From Jacaranda mimosifolia (lineage: Eukaryota; Streptophyta; Magnoliopsida; Lamiales; Bignoniaceae): a stretch of DNA of 64,000 nt. The notes beneath the pieces are model-generated. The model was not told the DNA's origin. It worked only from the letters and a program-made list of their open reading frames with translations, and did no database searches. This document shows, in pieces, positions 60,581 through 64,000 of the stretch; position 1 is the first letter of the stretch, and each line of letters opens with the position of its first letter. The stretch lies in the NCBI GenBank assembly GCA_018894105.1, contig CM032118.1:27570690-27634689 (forward strand). Reading direction: 5' to 3'. The position numbers and the translations under genes are program-made.

Positions 60581-63469
60581 ATGACACTTCTGAGAACCTA
60601 CCAGATATTTTTGCTATTATTGACAGTTTTTATCATTTCTGATCAACACAGCAACGAAGTGCAAGCCTTTAAAGCACCCTTTCGTCCCGGAGACATATTG
60701 CCGCTGCTGCCAAGACAAGTTTCCTGGCCTATTTTAAACAAACTCAACAACGCAGTGGACCTTCTGCCGTCTTTTGTGGGTGCTGCTGTTGCTACAAACA
60801 ATTCGCTTCTACACTGGAAAGGAGCTTGCTTCTACAACAATACTGCTTGGTTGGTGTTTCACAATGACAGTAATAGTGAATTTGGTGGTGGTACTCTCCA
60901 TATTAAGGTTATTGGATGCAGCTTTCTTATTTTCTGCCTATTGATTACCATCTTCTTGGGATTCTTGATCTGTGTTTTTGGAGGTTTGGCCGTATAGGAT
61001 GCATGGTTTGTGGGTTTTGATTTTTATAACTGGGTTGATTTGGGTTTTATTCATGTTTCCTGTGATTGTTGTACACGTGATTGTTAAAAATTCAGGAAAC
61101 TTTTTGCAATCTAGATTTTTTTTTTTTTTTTTAGTGTTTTCTTGCATGACTGTTCATATTGTTGTCAGAGTTTGTTTGTTCATTTAGTTTAAACATTGTA
61201 ATTCTTATTTGTTTGGGCCGCGGGTATTGATAATAGTAAAATTTCATTGTTCTAAATTGGACCTCTTTTCAAGTTTTTATTTCTGCGGAAAATCTGGAGA
61301 AAAGTGGATCATACTTGAGGTACATATAGTCTTCTAAATTACTTTCTACTTAACCTCCTGGATGGCATTCTGATACTTTGTAAAGGTATAAGTCAGAGCC
61401 TACTGGGATGTGGCAACAGCAATGAATGCTATCAATGTTGCAAGAGTGTTTCTCTCCCTCTTCTTTTCTTATATTTAATTTGTATCTAACCCAGGTTAGC
61501 AATGCACATAGTTGGACATGTATGGATCTTTATGTCTTTGCAACTCCATATCGTGTAACGTGGGACTATTACTTTCTATCTCGAGAGCATACCCTTGACT
61601 TCAAACAGTGGGAATCAGAAGCTGAGTTTGAATATGTGAGTTGGATTACTTAATCAAGATTATGCTTCCATATTATGAATCAGTAATTTTTAGATTAAAA
61701 TGCGACTGATTCCCATGAAATTTAGGTCAAAAATAGGGGGGTTTCGATTTTTCTCATGCAAGCAGGGATGCTAGGAACCCTTCAGGCTCTCTGGGAGGTG
61801 TTGCCTTTATTCACAAATACTGACTGGGGTGAGAACTCCAATCTTGCATTTCTTGAAAAGCACATGGGTGCTTCCTTCCAAGTACGACCTCAACCATGGA
61901 TTACCAACATTACTGTCAAGGATGTCCACGCTGGAGATTTCCTGGTACTATCCAAAATTCGAGGCCGATGGGGTGGTTTCGAGACCCTAGAGAAGTGGGT
62001 GACTGGATCTTATGCTGGTCATACTGCTGTCTGCTTAAGGGACTCTGACGGGAAGCTATGGGTTGCAGAATCAGGACATGAAAATGAGAAGGTTATGATT
62101 TGGTTCATACCACAATTTGACTTGTTTAGTGTCTTCTGAGTTCAAGTTTCTTTTCTTGTTCCTGTTTTGCTTAGTTTCTTAAGTTGCACTTTATGTGGTC
62201 GAACATATTCCACTAACTGTGATCCTTTTCATAATTTGACTTTCTAGTCTTCTGATGAATTATTGCCATAAGTTTTATTTTCAGATAATAACCTTTGATT
62301 TTTGTACATACCACTCCTGAAATTTTCATTTTCGATTTCGATTTAGACTATCAGTAAGCTGATACCTTAAGAGAGAACATAGCCTGTGGCAGCAGTGATA
62401 TGATATCTGAGTGGAGAAAATCGAAGCCATATTGCTCACTGGGGGGCATGCCTCTAAAGCCAAAATCTCTAGTGTACTTAGTATGATGCACATAAAATGC
62501 ATCCAACAGATGTGAATGTTGAATCCCGAACCTCTTATTGAGAACTAAAGTGGCTATAGTCATTGAATGTTTTGTTTCACAATCTGTACCAGTCAAAGTT
62601 ACTGTCTTTTGTGAATAACATGCATACTATACACTTTTTATTGTGCTTCTTCTAGGGAGAAGATGTTATTGCGATCTTACAATGGGAAGAATGGTGGGAA
62701 TTTGAACTGACAAAAGATGACGCCAATCCACAAATAGCACTGCTTCCTTTGCATCCTGAACTCCGGGCCAAATTCAATGACAGTGCTGCCTGGAAATATG
62801 CAAATAGCATGTCAGGAAAACCTTATGGTTATCATAACTTGATATTTAGTTGGATAGACACAATTAGTGGAAATTATCCAGCACCTTTGGATGCTCACCT
62901 GGTACTTCATTTTTTGTCTTTTAAGAGTTTTTACCAACTCAAATCTTTTATTGCTTCTCTCTAAAGTTTCTCTTTCGTATGTTATATCCTACCATATTTT
63001 TACTGGAGCTGGTTGTTAATAATTTTTTGGTTCCCATGCTACTATTGTGCATTTTTACTTGATTCCATTTTCTCAGACGATAATTTTTAACTTGTTCTTG
63101 AGCAAGTATTAAGATAAGTAACTGATATTTTGTGGCAAAGATATCAATGAAAATATTTTTACCGTAACAGTTGCTCATAGGAATTCCACTTGGTATACCT
63201 AACTAATTAAAGCAAGAAGCCTGGAAAGGGTTTGAATATTTTGTTATGATAATGGAAAGATCATAAAGAGTAACCAAATCTTGGCTGCAGAAGCTATCAC
63301 TTGGAACTTAGTTCTGCTTGGTTTTTCATTTAGCTGTCAATGGCGTTTTCATGCAACTTTTGATAGTGTGAGGTGTCACCTTTACTCTTCAATAAGAAGG
63401 GTGGGGACAAAATGTGAGCTATGAATAACTCTCAGAAATTTCGTGTCAGATATAGTGCCAAAATATTTG

Positions 63470-63513
<44 letters not shown>

Positions 63514-63812
63514 GAGATCATAATAATTGATCGCTTTGCATGTTGATAACATAATAAGATTAAAACTGAAAAAGCAAGCTAGCACGTAAATGCTTCATGA
63601 TAACTGATGCTGTTGGTCGATTGCTCCATCATCTCACCCCCTGAATGCTGCAACCCATGGTTTGCTGGGAACTTATGCTTCTTTTTCTTCTTACATTTTA
63701 ACTTGTTTGCCATTTACAGGTTGCTTCTGTTATGACCGTTTGGACTCAGATGAAGCCTGGATATGCTGGTAACTTGTGGAATGAAGCATTGAACAAACGA
63801 CTTGGAACTCAG
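60581..63812 (+). CDS. Secreted/ER protein resembling permuted papain-like (C92/YiiX) amidases, 5' part
   Basis: Five exons are supported by GT..AG signals, all phase 0: 60581-60907, 61495-61635, 61726-62091, 62656-62901 and 63720-63812, giving 391 codons so far. The gene runs off the window. Exon 1 starts with a signal peptide (hydrophobic IFLLLLTVFII, likely cut after VQA). It then reads FKAPFRPGDILPLLPRQVSW, with possible N-glycosylation sites (NNS, NNT). Exon 3 holds AGDFLVLSKIRGRWGGFETL and AGHTAVCLRDSDGKLWVAES; exon 4 holds GKPYGYHNLIFSW. The GDFLV...GHTAV arrangement is like the permuted NlpC/P60 fold, where a His follows the GD motif and the catalytic Cys comes later, here beyond the window. 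The amidase reading is inference. The spliced frame and signal peptide are seen directly. I know no gene symbol. Confidence 0.8.
63473..63510. repeat. (GA)n microsatellite in intron 4
   Basis: About 18 uninterrupted GA units between exons 4 and 5 of the edge gene. Confidence 0.95.
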
Positions 63813-64000
63813 GTTTTAATAATATCCATCTCACTGAATTAACACTTTTAACATATTTTTGAAACATATTATAGTGGACGATTCTGTGTTATCATGTGGT
63901 CTGGTAAGTTGATTGTCATGGAGTTGAGCATCTGCCACATAAACAAAATTCTGCATGAAAATGTAATAACTGCCGTCCAGAGTTACTGGGTCAAAATCTT

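Noticed and set aside
61756..62139. 127-codon ORF taken as a separate gene
   Set aside because: It is exon 3 of the edge gene (61726-62091) read on into the intron. The splice sites and phase join it to the neighbouring exons.
1..64000. tRNA, rRNA genes and CRISPR-like arrays
   Set aside because: None seen. The regular repeats present are retroelement or transposon tandem repeats, without spacer structure.

Overview
The window is nuclear DNA of a flowering plant, almost certainly a dicot. It is AT-rich, has spliced genes with GT..AG introns, and is dominated by plant-type Ty1/copia and Ty3/gypsy retrotransposons and by hAT-, MULE- and Harbinger-like DNA transposons. I cannot name the species. 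Only one clearly intact host gene is visible, at the right edge. The rest is repeat DNA and gene relics.

Left part (1-3000): a perfect 232-bp direct duplication, a possible two-exon gene fragment on the minus strand, and a small inverted-repeat element. From 3001 to 27795 lies a nested copia cluster. An old element, here called Copia-B, has LTRs of about 2.2 kb. Its 5' LTR was split by a young complete element, Copia-A (3356-11080, target duplication GCATG), and by a 798-bp hAT-like element (12451-13248). Subtracting both inserts makes the 5' LTR (about 2236 bp) match the 3' LTR (2232 bp). A second Copia-B relative follows in rearranged head-to-head form (21791-27795).

Middle part (27796-38512): a decayed replication protein A-like pseudogene, a duplicated sequence block, a minus-strand copia pol relic split by a 2.2-kb solo LTR of the Copia-B family (34170-36377), and a FAD4-type desaturase pseudogene (37367-38082).

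From 38513 to 47931 there is a minus-strand gypsy-type element with short LTRs. It has gag and protease remnants, no reverse transcriptase that I can find, an array of about 15 short tandem repeats, and a convergent ORF relic on the opposite strand. A further Copia-B-family solo LTR with a perfect target duplication (ATTAG) sits inside it.

Right part: a 1.7-kb hAT-like element hosting a Harbinger-like element (48786-50460), a gypsy LTR-like remnant, and a 3.2-kb gag-plus-protease gypsy element with a perfect ATATC duplication (52476-55650). Then comes a 2.1-kb MULE-like element (58266-60388) whose target duplication abuts the TATA-like box of the edge gene. That gene (60581 to beyond 63812) has five in-phase exons here and encodes a secreted or ER protein resembling permuted papain-like (C92/YiiX) amidases. 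I saw no tRNA, rRNA or CRISPR. All repeat boundaries were read by eye.
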